Shown piece by piece: positions 1-11,955 of a DNA stretch of 64,000 bases (its first letter is position 1; every line of letters starts with the position of its first letter). Below the pieces are notes generated by a model that saw only the letters and a program-made list of their open reading frames with translations, had not been told where the DNA came from and searched no databases. The translations under genes and the position numbers were made by a program. Location of the stretch: assembly GCF_021869535.1 (NCBI RefSeq), contig NW_026262593.1, positions 55,417,318-55,481,317 on the forward strand. The letters run 5' to 3'. This DNA comes from Mytilus californianus (Eukaryota; Mollusca; Bivalvia; Mytilida; Mytilidae).

Positions 1-112
1 AAGTTTTTCTTGTTTCAGGGCGGGAGACAAGAGAATGGGGACAGGAGAAAGGGGCAGGAGAAAGGAGAAAGGTTGTGGGAGAAAAGAGAGAAGGGGCGGG
101 AGAAATGAGAAA
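1..112. repeat. purine-rich low-complexity tract
   Basis: The plus strand is an irregular tandem of GGAGAAA-like and GGGGCGGGAGAAA-like units, almost entirely G and A. This is simple-sequence DNA. The reading frame that crosses it on the minus strand is only a translation of the repeat. Confidence 0.7.
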
Positions 113-210
113 GGTACCCCCCTGACCGCCTCCTCATCGAGATGATTCCTAAGAATGCCGATGGTCTATGAGCTGATTTAAACATAAATAGACAGACAAG
201 CACGTGCAAT

Positions 211-3200
211 CGTACAATGATTTTTGTTAATCGAATCAGTTAACGAAACTTTTTTTTGTGGTGCTTTATTTCACATTTCAATATTGAAATTCTTTTTTTA
301 AACAACAGAACACGCTTAGCACATGCGTAGCCCATGTCCAGATGAAGATCAAATTGAATTGCATGAATACAGATTAAAATGAGTTTTGATTATTGACTTG
401 CAAGCCATAACATGCGCGACGTTTGTTTAGCTTTATTTGACCAAATTGAACCAAACTGACTGCTAATAGCAAAATAAAATAATTACAATAATCTGCTATG
501 ATAAAATTATAGTTTACGTTTTTGTCAAATCGTAGCTAATGCATCTTCGTAATTATAACCCTGGTATTGAAGAATAGTTTATGTGGTAATCAATCAAGAA
601 TACGTATTTGTGTTAGGCAACATACGCAATATATATAGATGAAAAGGTCCAGCATTTCAAAGAATACAGTCGGAAAACAAGCCGTTGTTGCTACTTTCTT
701 AAGACAACTATGGGACTGATATAAAAGCCCGCCATTCTGAAATTGCGTTAATTTCGCCGAAAAATTAAATTGGCGGCAATTTGGAACATTTTCTATTTTC
801 TGTTTTTTCTTACTAGCCGTTGGAGTCAGAAATAGATGTCTTTCTATCTTTAAAGCATTTTAATAAGACTATTAAGGAAAATAATACCCAAATTGGCCGT
901 CCTTTAACAAATATGTTGAAAAATTATGCGAAATTGTCTTGGGTTTTTCTTCTTTATCGAAGATTCACTAAGATTGTATACAATCTACAAAAAAAAAATA
1001 ATATGTATCTCAAAGTTAAAAAAATATTTCAAGTCTTACGTTCTGTCACCCCTTATAAACACTGTTTGAACTAAATTCCGAAAGAAAAAAATTTTGACAT
1101 TGTCGTTTTTTTTTTGGTCTTACACATCGTTGTCAACATGCATATAAATAGAATGTACGCACATTTAAAAGTGTGTTTGTTTGAAAAAACAATGACGAGT
1201 TCAGCTGTGAATTTGACCGGATAAATTATTCCCTTTAAGTGAAATGTTTGACGCCAAATAAAATAATAAGGTAAGGAAATTTTATAGTGTCTGTTCAAAA
1301 CCTTGAATTTAAGATGACGAGAAAAAAATCATTCATTGTTAATATTATGTTGTTGTGAAGGAATCCTGCAAAAGTAAAGTTGCAAATATTACATGTACAA
1401 TGGAAACATAAAATTCGTGTCCTTTGAATTTAAAACAATCTCTTTCAGACTTGTATTTTAATCACTCTTATTCAAAGCATTTTCACAATTAAATGAAGTG
1501 TGACTTACTTGTGTTTAAAAAAAATAATTATTGACTTAGCACTCAGAAACCGCACTGAAAATTGAAATACTTTTAATATGCATGCATAGTTATTATTTAT
1601 TTTTTTTATATAGAAGAAAAAAAATATGAGATCGAAATCAATCTTTCTCCTTGTAATTTATTCGCATTTTCATGATTAACCATTTAAATAATTATCCATT
1701 GGTTTAGGCTTTTTTTTGACAATTTGAGTCCATTCAGTAGAACCTGTATGGAATCAGTGAAACAAAATTTATTGTTATATTTAGTTTAATTATACACAGA
1801 TTGCAAACCAATTTCCTTGTTTTTCAAATTATAAAGAAGTTACATTGAGAATGCTTTGATTATTATTTCTTTTAAATGTATATGAAAAAGTTAGGATCAG
1901 GTATCAGTATTGCAAGGGAATTCAACATTTTAACCCTGTCTAGATCCAGTATTTATGCATATTTTGGCTAGCCCTGGCCTTTATGAAGTAGAAATTTATT
2001 TCTGTTTTGATATTATTAGGTTACCATGGTTACAGCAGCAAAAATATTTACCAAAATACTAAAGTAACTCTTGGAATAATATATTATGGCCCAAAGTAAC
2101 ATTTACTGTAATATTAAAGCCTAGTTCTGAAATTGTTTGAAAAATGATGAAATATGTTTACCTAATTGTTTTATATATGTCTGTAGTATAAAAATATATT
2201 AAGTAAAAAGATAATTAATTATTTTAATAATGTTCACTTGTAAATAACAGCATATGGTGCTAAATATATGTAATAGTACGAATAAGTTAGTTCATGAAAA
2301 GTGTCTAACGTAAATTACTATCGGAACCGCTTCATCAGAAATTTCGACACATCGAAGTGGCACATGTGCGTATTACAGCGTATTAAGTGACACAAATCTG
2401 ACACATGCCAGCCCATAAAAGCCTCTTATCTTAAATTCAGCATAGGTTCCCAAGGCGTTAAGAAAGAAATTTCAACTTATGTGTCGAAAAAAATTGACGC
2501 GACGAGTGACGACCTGGGGTTTGAAGGCTTCGTATTCTAATTCAGTACGCTAAATCAAAACAATGTGTATGTTAGAACTTCTAGAAAGTATACGCAGTTG
2601 ACATTAATAACGTACAGCATGCTTTGATTTCATTTGATATGACTTTTTGGAGGAAACAGACTTGTTTCAGATGAACAAAAAATGACCAAAAACAAAATGC
2701 CCAAATATGATAGTCACATGACTTCCATTGTTGTCTTACGAAATGGGGTCCAACCGGGGTCAGCTTTCCGGCTGATATACATAAAACAATGATGAGTAAT
2801 TTAAACAAAGAATATATAAAAAGTAAAGCTTAGGAGCCAATCATTCATTTCTTTTGTGGAAGACATCAATTTAAATTGATTGCTTCTAAATTTCTTTTAA
2901 ACTTACTTTGTTTCGGATTTGAAGTGAAAACAAATTGTTTTTGTTTTATTTAAACATAAAATTAGGGAAATAAAGTAATTTAATATAACTTTTCTTTTTA
3001 AAAAATTACTTATTCCTGTATGTTATAGAAAACATAGCTTGCTTTTGGTTTAAGTCTACAGATTTTGTTTACTTCACCCTCACAAAAGAAGAAAGGTATG
3101 GACCTAAAGGTGTATCAGAAAATCAACTCTGGGCAGCAATGCACAGGAAGAATGATTAATGAAAAGAGTATACGTACAAACATTAAAAAAAATCAATTGA

Positions 3201-3220
3201 CATCAAGATTAATTTGAGTA
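211..3220. other. no gene seen; AT-rich unassigned DNA
   Basis: Only short chance frames are present, with no recognisable domain, splice-bounded exon or repeat family that I can name. Poly-A/T runs are frequent. It lies downstream of the minus-strand dynein light chain-like gene. Confidence 0.5.
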
Positions 3221-3226
3221 TTTATT
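3221..3226 (-). promoter_or_regulatory. polyadenylation signal for the LC8-like gene
   Basis: The plus strand reads TTTATT, which is AATAAA on the minus strand. It lies about 100 nt beyond the TGA stop of the dynein light chain-like exon, a normal distance for a 3' UTR. Confidence 0.45.
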
Positions 3227-3328
3227 ATTACTAGTGATTAGAGTGGAAATTTATCATTAATAAATAGATATACAGTTTTTCCTATAGTGTAACAGCCTAA
3301 TGTCTTAAATTCCACTTTGTGGCATCTA

Positions 3329-3576
3329 TCAATGTCTGAAAACCAAGATGGTATATCCATTCAGTTTGAAGTGAAAATAATATCTCAGAGCATAGATAAT
3401 AGAAAAGCCAAATGATGTTCCAACAATGCAGTGGTATCTCCCGCCGTAAGTATCATCAAGTTCGTCTTTAATGTGATCCGCTATGTCCTTCACGCTGGAA
3501 TATTCTTCAAAAGCTTCCCTGGTAAATTGTAATGTTCGCCTTTGCATGGCCTTAGACATGTCAACTGCTTTGATTT
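3329..3576 (-). CDS. dynein light chain LC8/DYNLL-like, terminal exon
   Basis: This exon encodes nearly a whole LC8-type dynein light chain, a small dimeric hub that binds short peptides of dynein intermediate chain and many other partners. Family landmarks are visible in order: a DMS near the start, the acidic helix with DIADHIKDELDDTYGG, then the signature HCIVGTSFG, and a beta-rich C terminus ending in ILVFRH. A minus-strand acceptor (TTTTGTAG) precedes AAATCAAAG at 3576, and the stop is TGA at 3329. The usual LC8 is about 89 residues and very conserved; this one matches in length from DMS onward but differs at many positions, so it is a divergent paralogue rather than the canonical gene. 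An unspliced start at 3592 (MSYFV...) is also possible, but the splice reading is better supported by the upstream exon. Confidence 0.85.
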
Positions 3577-3840
3577 CTACAAAATATGACATCGTTAATT
3601 TATTTCAGTTGCAAAAATAGGTGAACGAAAATGCCAAATAGGGGGAAGTTCAAGATAGACATGAAATTATTTTACATTAGATACAAATATATTCTAACAA
3701 GCTGTTTTAACTTCATAGAAATATTATATTCAGACATATTTTACATGACAAAGCATAGTTAATGATTAAACTATTATAGTAGCTGTTTAAAAAAATGTTG
3801 TCCTGAACAGTAATGAGCTAAATACTATGTAAAAACATAC

Positions 3841-3879
3841 CTACAACTCTTGATTTTGATCTTGAATTTCGAAGGATTT
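3841..3879 (-). CDS. LC8-like gene, middle 39-nt exon
   Basis: On the minus strand, TTTTTATTACAG is followed by 39 nt and then a strong donor GTATGTTTT. The exon is open in the frame required by the next exon: it enters in phase 1, encodes ILRNSRSKSRVV and splices into EIKAVDMS of the LC8 core across a 264-bp intron. The residues are rich in Arg, Ser and Lys, giving a basic linker before the folded domain. Both splice sites and both phases agree, which makes a real exon likely despite its size. Confidence 0.65.
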   Translation of the reverse strand, partial: KSFEIQDQNQEL

Positions 3880-4119
3880 CTGTAATAAAAAGCAGCATAT
3901 GTGTCATTGATTCCTAAATATATTTTTTTGCAAATTTACGATTGAGTACACGAAAAGATATCAAACAAAGTAATATGTAAAGCAAAGGGGAAACAATAAA
4001 AGAAAAATACATGATTGGTTCCTGGTAAAGCAAAAGAAGTGATGAGAGTAAACTGAATTTCTCTCATTAGTGGATGATTTTGTCAACATATCGGAACTAT
4101 AAACAACTTTCATCCAATT

Positions 4120-4310
4120 TATAAAACCCGGTTTAACCAACCATTTTCTTCGGAGAATGTCTGTACCAAGTTAGGAATATGACACTTGTTTTCAATTCGT
4201 TTCGCTGGTTGATAAAGTATAAAGTTTGATTTTCTCTGTTTTATGGACTTCCTCTTTTTGAATTTACTTGTAGTTCGGTATTTTGGTTATACTTTTTATA
4301 CTACAGGTAG
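4120..4310 (+). repeat. dispersed repeat tail, family C
   Basis: Contains ATAAAACCCGGTTTAACC, then GTACCAAGTTAGGAATATG and a TTTATGGACTTCCTC stretch. Related copies lie at 6465-6600, 10330-10565, 29695-29985, 37050-37190 and, inverted, at 51355-51620, 51940-52150 and 54600-54800. Several sit at the 3' end of Penelope-type fragments. Confidence 0.55.
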
Positions 4311-4379
4311 TTAAAAGGGATTTCAACATGTTAAACAATAAAATTGCTTAGCGCAATAAAGCTGGTATCTGCAGATATT

Positions 4380-4802
4380 GCGCAGAAAGATGAAAATAAC
4401 AATGAATGTCTTGCGTTCGAAGCGCTTTCCAGGTTTACCTCCAAACGACAAAATCTATACATTCGAAACCAGGTATGCATGAATACTTAAGTAAAACGTC
4501 AAGAACTATAAGTGTCCACAAGGGACTTAAAAGGAAAAACCAAATTTACCTTTTTTGACTATATTTCAACTGGACTTCCTTTATCAGTACTTGTATACCT
4601 AACAAGTAGATACATTTCAGGTGAGTTGAAAATATCGATCAAAACGATATTGCCACGCAGTCAGACGAGAGATAAACAAGATGGCGGAAATGAACATTCA
4701 ATTTGCACTAACACTTCAGGAATTGGACGAAATAACATTATTGTTGCTGAAATATTTCTAATAAAATTGAGAATGGAAACGGGAAATGTGTCAAAGTATT
4801 AA
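4380..4802 (+). repeat. mixed repeat fragments
   Basis: A stretch with TTGCGTTCGAAGCGC is followed by unassigned sequence and ends (4762-4800) in a fragment reading AATGGAAACGGGAAATGTGTC, the head of the SINE-like family also seen at 8238, 19945 and 53735. A 26-codon frame from ATG at 4682 (MAEMNIQF...) has a good start context but no supported continuation. Confidence 0.45.
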
Positions 4803-4999
4803 ACTATGTAATAAAGGGGTTATTGCACTATCAAAATTGAAGAAAAATTATCCATCGCCAGATATCAATTTACTGATATTCCTCAGGGTTAGTGCAATAA
4901 TTTTATAATATCAAACCTTGATCATGGCGAGTTCTTAAACCCAGCATTTATGAATAACAACTCATGATATAATACAAGGACACAAGTCAATATACATAA

Positions 5000-5960
5000 T
5001 AAGGTGGGTAAACATTCAAGGTTAGGGAAGACCAGCGGATTTCCTAACTGATCACACTCAAGCAGGTCGGAATTGACCTTACAAAACGTGCACTTCAATC
5101 GTGTTCTTGAAAGAGTGGCAATCAAAAGTTCAATCCAATTATTGTAATGACCAAAAATATGAAAAATAATTTGATAACAGTTTAATTGACGAATCGACAT
5201 CAATCTTATTGGAGATAACTTCAGATTTAAAAAACAGTCCTTTAATTCTTATGTAAATGGCAATTTTATAAAGAATAATTGTATGTTACTTTTTTAAAAC
5301 CTGAAACGTTTTTTGGAAGTTTTTTTTTATTTAATAGTTTAATGTAATTCCCTCATTGATGGCCCTTGAAATTGTAATTTACGAATATAATTCTAATCCC
5401 TTGCAATTTTCAAAACATACATAACATTCCAACGTGAATCATTCAAAGTTGGGGAAGGGTAGCGGATCTCCCAACTGAGAACACTTACGCAATTAAGTCG
5501 GAATAGCGAACTTACAGAACGTGAACTACAATCGTGTCATTTAAATAAAGGCAATAGTAGTATACCGCTGTTCAATAGTCATAAAGCGATTTAACTGAAA
5601 CAAATCCGGGTCACAAAGAGTGGCAACCAAAAGTTTAAAAATTCAATCCAATTATTTTAATGACTAAAACACGGAAAATACTTTGATAAACGTTTGATTG
5701 ACTAATCAACATCAATTTTATCGGACATTGCTTCAAATTTGAAAAAAGTCCTTGAATTCATATATATATATAAATGGCAATTTTATAAAGTATAATTGCA
5801 TAATACATTTTTAAAAGCAATTGACATCAATTTTATTGGAGATTGCTTCAAATTTGAAAAAAAGTCCTTGAATTCATATATATAAAAGGCAATTTTATAA
5901 AGTTTAATTGCATTTTACATTTTTAAAAGCTGAACATTTTTTCCGAAGTTTTGAATTTAA
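5000..5960. repeat. nested tandem duplication
   Basis: Unit A (about 5000-5360) and unit B (about 5430-5960) share the same order of motifs: an AGCGGAT(T/C)TCC stretch, GAACGTG/AAACGTG, AATTCAATCCAATTATT-like sequence, ACATCAAT(C/T)TTAT and ATGGCAATTTTATAAAG. Within unit B about 110 bp is duplicated again (about 5705-5815 and 5816-5930). Unit B also carries an inverted Penelope-type tail fragment (about 5535-5625). Confidence 0.6.
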
Positions 5961-6464
5961 TGTAATTTACTCATTGTTATGCCTTGAGAGTGTAATTTAC
6001 GATTATAATTGTAATCCCTTGAATTTTTTCAAAACTTTTCAAGCATGTGTTTTATATTCGTCATGGGAGCATGATTCAGTTTCGAATGTTATGTATATTT
6101 GTTCAATGAAGGATAATTTCGATTTAAGAAAAAGAAGAAACGGATCCTACAGTGTAGAATTTTTTAAAGGGACTGGTAGAGAATAATTACAAGGGGACAA
6201 TAAAAACCTCAAGTCGAAGAAAAATAAATAATTCAATGAAAAGATAAAACTACAGAAAGACACAACAATACACAAAATATAATACAGATAACTCTAAAGA
6301 TTTAGCAACACAAACCAAAATAACATCTGGGAAGAACTCATATATAATCAGGATGAGACCCTATGAGTGTGGAAAACCAAATTTCAAGCCGGGTATCATT
6401 TCATAAATTCTTACTACCCGTATTCTTTGTTATCATTTTATTTATTATTCATAAATATGGCATT

Positions 6465-6600
6465 TGTTTTTCGCTCGTTTCGTTGATTGATAACGTTTGA
6501 TTTTGTCAGTTTTTATGGACTTCCCTCTTTTTGAATTTACCTTAGAGTTCAGTATTTTTGTTATACTTGTTTTATATATAACTTTGATTTGGCATTGTAG
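6465..6600 (+). repeat. dispersed repeat tail, family C
   Basis: CGCTCGTTTCGTTGATTGAT followed by TTTTATGGACTTCCCTC matches the segment at 4190-4290. Confidence 0.5.
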
Positions 6601-6614
6601 AGATAAGTGCTTAC

Positions 6615-6681
6615 CTCTCGAGTGGTTCCTATTTTTGTTCTTTCGTGTACTTTTTGTTATATAATTGATCATCATTTTCAA
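6615..6681 (-). CDS. LC8-like gene, candidate first exon
   Basis: An ATG at 6681 opens 22 codons (MKMMINYITKST and then a Lys/Arg/Asn-rich stretch) and reaches a donor GTAAGC in phase 1 at 6614. The next candidate exon at 3879 starts in phase 1, so the join gives a Glu codon and an uninterrupted frame into the LC8 core. This would make a basic N-terminal extension of about 35 residues. The exon sits beside a dispersed repeat at 6465-6600, so a chance frame cannot be excluded. Confidence 0.4.
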
Positions 6682-6719
6682 GGACAGGTTTATTCCAAGT
6701 TTTTACATTTTGACAGGGT

Positions 6720-6885
6720 GACGATTCGCATGTGATGTATAGATAGCAAGAGACACTACCCCTGTCCATGCAACCGATCTCACTCCTTTAAGAGTTCATG
6801 TAATTCGCGTGAAGATTTGCATGACAGGTGATGTATGCATAGCAAGAGGCGCTTGCCTTATCCACGCACCCAATCTCGCTCCTTG
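6720..6885 (+). repeat. two-copy tandem duplication
   Basis: Two diverged units starting near 6723 and 6814 share GATT(C/T)GCATG, GTGATGTAT, AGCAAGAG and AATCTCGCTCC/GATCTCACTCC. No coding potential was seen. The flanking 6886-7400 has no recognisable feature. Confidence 0.5.
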
Positions 6886-7414
6886 TTTTTTGGTTTATAT
6901 GTTTCTCTCAGTTTTTGTTTTTACCTTGACTTGTACCTTCTTAATGAATTTATGAGATTAAACATCTGTAAAATACTGTTGCCTCTAAATTAAACACCCA
7001 TAAATATGTTTAGACGCGTAGCATTTTCATATGTGTGTCCATTCATTTTTCATTTTGATAATCATTTTGTGCATTTTCTAAGAAGCAACCTAAAGTACTA
7101 TACAAGTTCAATGCATTTACTTTAGACTTATCTATAACAATACGTTAGTTTGTACCCTTGGTGTCAAGTGGTGTTTCATCATTATTATTGTCTCCCTTTA
7201 CATCTTTTGAAGATTGGAAGGCTACTCAAAAGAACAAACATTTGTAAGATTAGAAATATAGTTAATATGGCCACATAAACAAACTTAAGGCAATGTGTAT
7301 AGGTTAAAAGCAGAAACTGTATGTCATGAGATATTTCCATTAATGGCCAATATTATGAATTAAAGTCACTGTTCTTCCTAATAAGCGGTACTGAAAAGAA
7401 TAAAAAAAAATACG

Positions 7415-7790
7415 TGAATTGTATTTTAAAATGCTTATATTCTTCCACATTTGGATTACTGTTGTTTATTATGGGGAAACTGTAACAAATCTTAAATTGA
7501 TAGTTTATTAAAATTGCAATCAAAGGGCAGCTACAGTTATTTTACACGAACACGATATTCGAAAACGATCTATTGAACTATTTAATGAATCTGGAGTTAT
7601 TGCCGTGAGTGAAAGAATACTATCAATCTAGTTGTGCCTACAAATAGTAAACAATCATACAAAACTCGACTTTCATCATCAGATGAATTGACTGTTCCTA
7701 AATCAATACAAAATTACACAAATCAAGTTATTCTTTGAGTGGTTCAAAGGTGTTCAATCCACTACCCAGCGAAGTTTAAAAAAAAATCTA
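7415..7790 (+). pseudogene. non-LTR retrotransposon (LINE) RT C-terminal relic
   Basis: With frameshifts and stops, the plus strand reads in fragments resembling the end of a LINE ORF2: YILPH-like sequence, then LLWGNC, then LQSRAATVILHEHDI, a SIELFNESG stretch, and FNPLPSEV near the end. The order matches the thumb and C-terminal region of CR1/jockey-like reverse transcriptases, including the terminal N-x-LP-x-E signature. It is clearly dead and 5'-truncated. Confidence 0.6.
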
Positions 7791-8237
7791 ATATGACGTT
7801 CTTCTTTCGCTTTGGTAACAAAGCCATGTTCTAATTCGAATAAAGCATGGGCTTTACGTGATTGACGTCAAAATTGAAATTATACGTCAGTTGTATTTTA
7901 ACCAACGCCAGAGATCAAAATGGACATTTGTGTTGGTGGTGCTCGCTAGGAAATTAAATAAAATCATTCTAACAGTAAGTTTACGTGTGTCTGTTCATTT
8001 TTTTTATCGTAAAACGGTTGATTTTCTATATCGTTTTGGCTTCATCAAATCAAAATGGCTGCCTTTCGAACGTGTATTATAGGTCCTCTTCAAAGTATAA
8101 AAGTTCTTAATTTTCCTATTAGAATCGAAATAATTCAATCATGTCATGCTCTATACTCATTTTAACCTGGGTATGCATTATATTTGTCAATATTTTACAC
8201 CTCACTAACGCTCGGTATAAAGATATTGACAAATATA

Positions 8238-8460
8238 ATAAAATTGGGAATAGAAACGGGGAATGTGTCAAAGAGACAACAACCCGACCAAAGAGCAGAA
8301 AACAGCCCAAAGCCACCAATGGGTCTTCAACACAGCGAGAAAATCCCGCACCCGGAGGCGGACTTCAGTTTGCCCCTTAACAAAAATGTGTTCTAGTTCA
8401 GCGAAAATGGACGGCGCACTAAACTTAGAAACATATAAATGAACCAAAATTAAAAATAAA
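8238..8460 (+). repeat. SINE-like dispersed repeat, family A
   Basis: Starts with AATAGAAACGGGGAATGTGTC, continues with AGACAACAACCCGACCA, TTCAACACAGCGAGAAAATC and GCACCCGGAGGCGGACTTCA. Inverted copies lie at 19945-20035 and 53735-53900, and a fragment at 4762-4800. No A/B box promoter was identified, so the SINE label is tentative. Confidence 0.6.
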
Positions 8461-8481
8461 CAGCTGCGCCATGAGCGCATG

Positions 8482-9045
8482 ATACGCCCGTCGCTTTTTC
8501 AAAGAATAAAGTTCCGTAACTCCTCAATGTCATTTCATAAAATTTATAAAAAACTTAAGGGAGGTTATTTTAATAGATATAAACCAGACTAAAGTTTCAT
8601 GAAAACTGCTCAAAGCACTTTTGAGTTATTGTCCGAAAACTGGAAAATCCCCTTTTTTAATGAATAAAACCCCATAACTCTGAAACGTAGATTCTAAGAT
8701 TCATAAAAATCAAAAGAGAGCTCACGTCAATAGATATAAACAATTCACAAAAGTTTCATGAAAACTGCTCACAGCATTTTTGAGTTATTGTCCGAAAACT
8801 GGAAAACCCCCCTTTTTTAATGACTAAAACCCCTCAACTCGGAAAAGTAAAATCTAAAATTTATAAAAATTAAAAAGGAAGCACATGTCAATAGATATAA
8901 ACAATTCACTAAAGTTTCATGAAAACTGCTCAAAGCATTTTTGAGTTATTGCCCGACATGTTGACGACGGACGGACGGACAGACGAACAGACAGACGGAC
9001 GGACGGACAACGGTATACCATAATACGTCCCGTAAACGGGCGTAT
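8482..9045 (+). mobile_element. pearl/mg-like non-autonomous element with core repeats
   Basis: The element is bounded by inverted ATACGCCCG (8482-8490) and CGGGCGTAT (9037-9045). Inside are three diverged copies of a unit of about 160 bp, marked by TTTCATGAAAACTGCTCA at about 8595, 8754 and 8915, followed by a (GGAC)n-type microsatellite at about 8965-9010. This layout, tandem core repeats next to a tetranucleotide microsatellite, is that of the pearl and mg families described in bivalves, which are generally grouped with Helentron-type non-autonomous elements. The assignment is by layout, not by database match. Confidence 0.65.
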
Positions 9046-9205
9046 AAAAACATACAAGACTAACAAAGGCAAGAGGCTCCTAATTTGGGACAAGCGCATA
9101 AAATGCGGCGAGGATGAACATGTTTTGTGAGATCTCAACCCTCCCCCGATACCTCTAGCCTATGTAGAATAAACAAACACACAGCAATACGCACAGTAAA
9201 ACTCA
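9046..9205 (+). repeat. dispersed repeat with inverted copy at 52340-52495
   Basis: ACATACAAGACTAAC, then ATAAAATGCGGCG, GAGATCTC and CCTCTAGCC recur in reverse complement at 52340-52495. Here it directly abuts the pearl-like element. Confidence 0.55.
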
Positions 9206-10261
9206 ATTTAAAAAAAGTCCGAGTCTGATGTTAGAATACAATGTAGGTAACAGAAGAAACTAAGCAAAATGACAATGATACATAAATTAACAAAGGTACT
9301 GACATGCCAGCTCCAGACCTCAATTAAACTGATTAAAAGATTATGTCTTCATCATATGAGAATTAAGCACAATCCCTCCCGTTAGGAGTTCAGTACGTAT
9401 CATGGCAACTACTGGTTTTAGAATAAATGTGTTTATATCCGATACAAAGACCCTATGAGTGAATCAATATTTATTCCAAAAATGCCATCTTAAAGACCTG
9501 ATAACAGTATCGTAATTATATCCCTTCTGAATAAGTCTGTTTAAAGGTTTGGTTAGCTTTTGAGGTGAATGGCGACATTTTTGTGCTTTGTATAGAATAT
9601 TACCATAAAAGATTGGATGTGAAATACCTGAACGTATAAGATGTCTGCACGTTGATTTATATTTACGAATGATGTCTGTGTACCGATGAAGGACGATTTT
9701 TCATGACTCAAAACAAGAAATAGGTAGCTACGTTTCACAAGTTTTGTAGAAGAAAACTCTGTTTAATGAGACGATGTAGTCGATCTATCAATTGAGCAAC
9801 GGAAAGAGTATGGTTAAGCGTTAAAATTCAAAGAGAGAATATCATGATCTCCATATGAAGTGGACTGGTAGCTTTAATATGGTAAAAATCTCTTGCTGTG
9901 TTTTCATTAAAAAGAAATGAAAACGACACTATAAAATTAATGCTTCTTTTCTTGACTTACCTTATCAGTAAAGCTCAAAGCCGAATATCATCAACCACCA
10001 TGCGAAAAAACACTCACACTTTTGGGAACAATATACAATCGGCAAAATTACAGATCAGAGGACTTTATTAGTAGTTAACACTGTTTTACTCATTACTTTT
10101 AATATTTCGTTTATGTGATATGTTGAAGTTCAATTAAGAAAGAGAAAACGTTTAATAGTAATAAAATTATAATTATATGACTTAAACAAAAAGTCAAATT
10201 GGGGTATGTTTAGCTAAGATTTGACCATTATAACTGAAATTTAACAATCTAAATTCCAGAC

Positions 10262-10640
10262 ATTTGGGGACTTTGCCATAACATTTGCTTTATTCTGTAT
10301 TCCTGTCACGTAGTCTTGTCTATATTTTTTTACATTGTCATATAAGTAGGAGTTTTGGCTAGCCATAAAACCAGGTTCAACCCATCATTTTTTCTTAAAA
10401 TGTCCTGTACAAAGGCATGAATATGGTAGTTGTTATCAGATAGTCCGTTTCTATGTATGTTGGCTTTTGTTTCTGTTGCAGTTCAGTATTTCTGTAGTTC
10501 CGTTGTTTTCTTCTTATAGTTGACGTGTTTCATTCGATTTTAGTTTGTAACCCGGATTTGTTTTCTCTTTGTAAGTTGTATTTAGGATTATGGAATCTTT
10601 ATATCTGAAGAGCTCTTTTGTAAAAAAAAAAATACTGCAA
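10262..10640 (+). repeat. family C tail insert inside the left arm
   Basis: TTGTCATATAAGTAGGAG, AAACCAGGTTCAACCCA, GTCCGTTTCTATGTATGTTG and GTAACCCGGATTTGTTTTCT match the 3' tail at 29690-29930. It is absent from the right arm, so it entered after the inversion formed or was lost from the other side. Confidence 0.6.
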
Positions 10641-11559
10641 ACACAGTTAACGTTCTATTTTGTAAATTTCAGATTGATAACAAATGCATACAAGTCAGAA
10701 TAAAATTAATCTTGCAAAGTAGTTTACCAGATCAAGGAGATCAAATTGAACTTCAATCCTTCCTATCAGATCACAAGATGACAGACAAATAAACACTGGG
10801 CACATGTCACGCGTATGATAAAAATACAAAGTACAAGTTTGGGTACTTTTAGTAATCTCAAGGTTGCAACTTTAACGTGTCAAATCTTTACGATAACTGG
10901 TTTTGTCTTATTTGCTATTATTGATGCATTATGTATACAATAAATAATGGACTGTTTTAATATTTAAAAAAAATGTAGAAAAGATACATTAAGGGTTATT
11001 TAAAATCATAGTTTTGCAGAAAACAAACAAGAATGATCTTGGTAACGGATGCAACAAAAATGGGCCAGATTATCACTGATACAAACATACAATTTATAAA
11101 TAGCATATATTACTGTTAAAATTATGATAATTTCTTATCAGAAGGAATCTTTCTCTTTATAAACATAATTATAGATTATGTGATAAAATAATTGTAGGAC
11201 ATTAGTTAAACTAATATGTTCAATATGGTTCCGGACATGAACCATTTTTTTTTTTAAGAAGGGGCAAGTATTGTGGGAAGATTAGGGAATCCGTGGACGT
11301 CAGGTTTCGCTTTATTCTAATTACTAGTTACATCAAACAGCTTGACTTCTTGAAATATGTAGGAAAATTTACGCGGGGGATATTTTCGATTTTTTAAGCT
11401 GCCCCGAAAAAAGCTAAGATGAAATTCACGCGAAAAAAAACACGATATACGGTACATGTATTTATATGATTAATTTTTTGCATTTTAAGACAACAATATA
11501 AAAAGAAACTATTATGGAAGAATAAAAAAAAAAAATGTTATTGTTTATTTGTTGTTATT

Positions 11560-11750
11560 AAAAAGGAGATACCAATGTGACATTCAAAACTAATCAGTCG
11601 AAGAGGGGACTGACGATGGAAATTAACGAGAAATGACGAAAAGACAAACAAGTCCATGAAACATAACACAGCTAAAGACGAAGTAACATGAACCCTATCA
11701 AAACCAGGGAGTGTCCTGTGGTACTTTGGATGAGTAAGCGTCATCATGTT
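11560..11750 (-). repeat. Penelope-type 3' tail fragment in the left arm
   Basis: Read on the minus strand it follows the tail seen at 35790-35990: GTTCATGTTACTTCG, a stretch matching CTTTTCGTCATTTCTCG, and the final AATGTCACATTGGTAT. Its partner in the right arm is 12935-13125. Confidence 0.5.
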
Positions 11751-11955
11751 CCTTCTATAAGATACTTTGATGAGGTTTATCACTCAAAACTAAAGTAAGA
11801 GAATATCTATATTTCTTTTAAAAAAAATAGTTGTGATCTTATTTGCTCTGGAAGGGTAAGCAGATTCTTCTTTTCATGTGGCAACCGTCTTATTACTTAT
11901 GTTGTTAATGGTTACTACAACTTAAGTGTTAACTGAAAACGACATGACAAAAAAG

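Larger units (their letters stand above)
9685..11955 (+). repeat. left arm of a giant inverted repeat
   Basis: The reverse complement of this segment is found at 12722-15487. Collinear anchors include TAGCTACGTTTC (9726) with 15435, CGATGTAGTCGATCTATCAA with 15380, GGGGTATGTTTAGCTAAG with 14938, GTTCCGGACATGAACC with 13505, and CAACCGTCTTATTACTTATG with 12790. The left arm alone carries a repeat-family C insert at about 10262-10640. The arms have scattered substitutions and indels, so the duplication is not recent. Confidence 0.85.
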
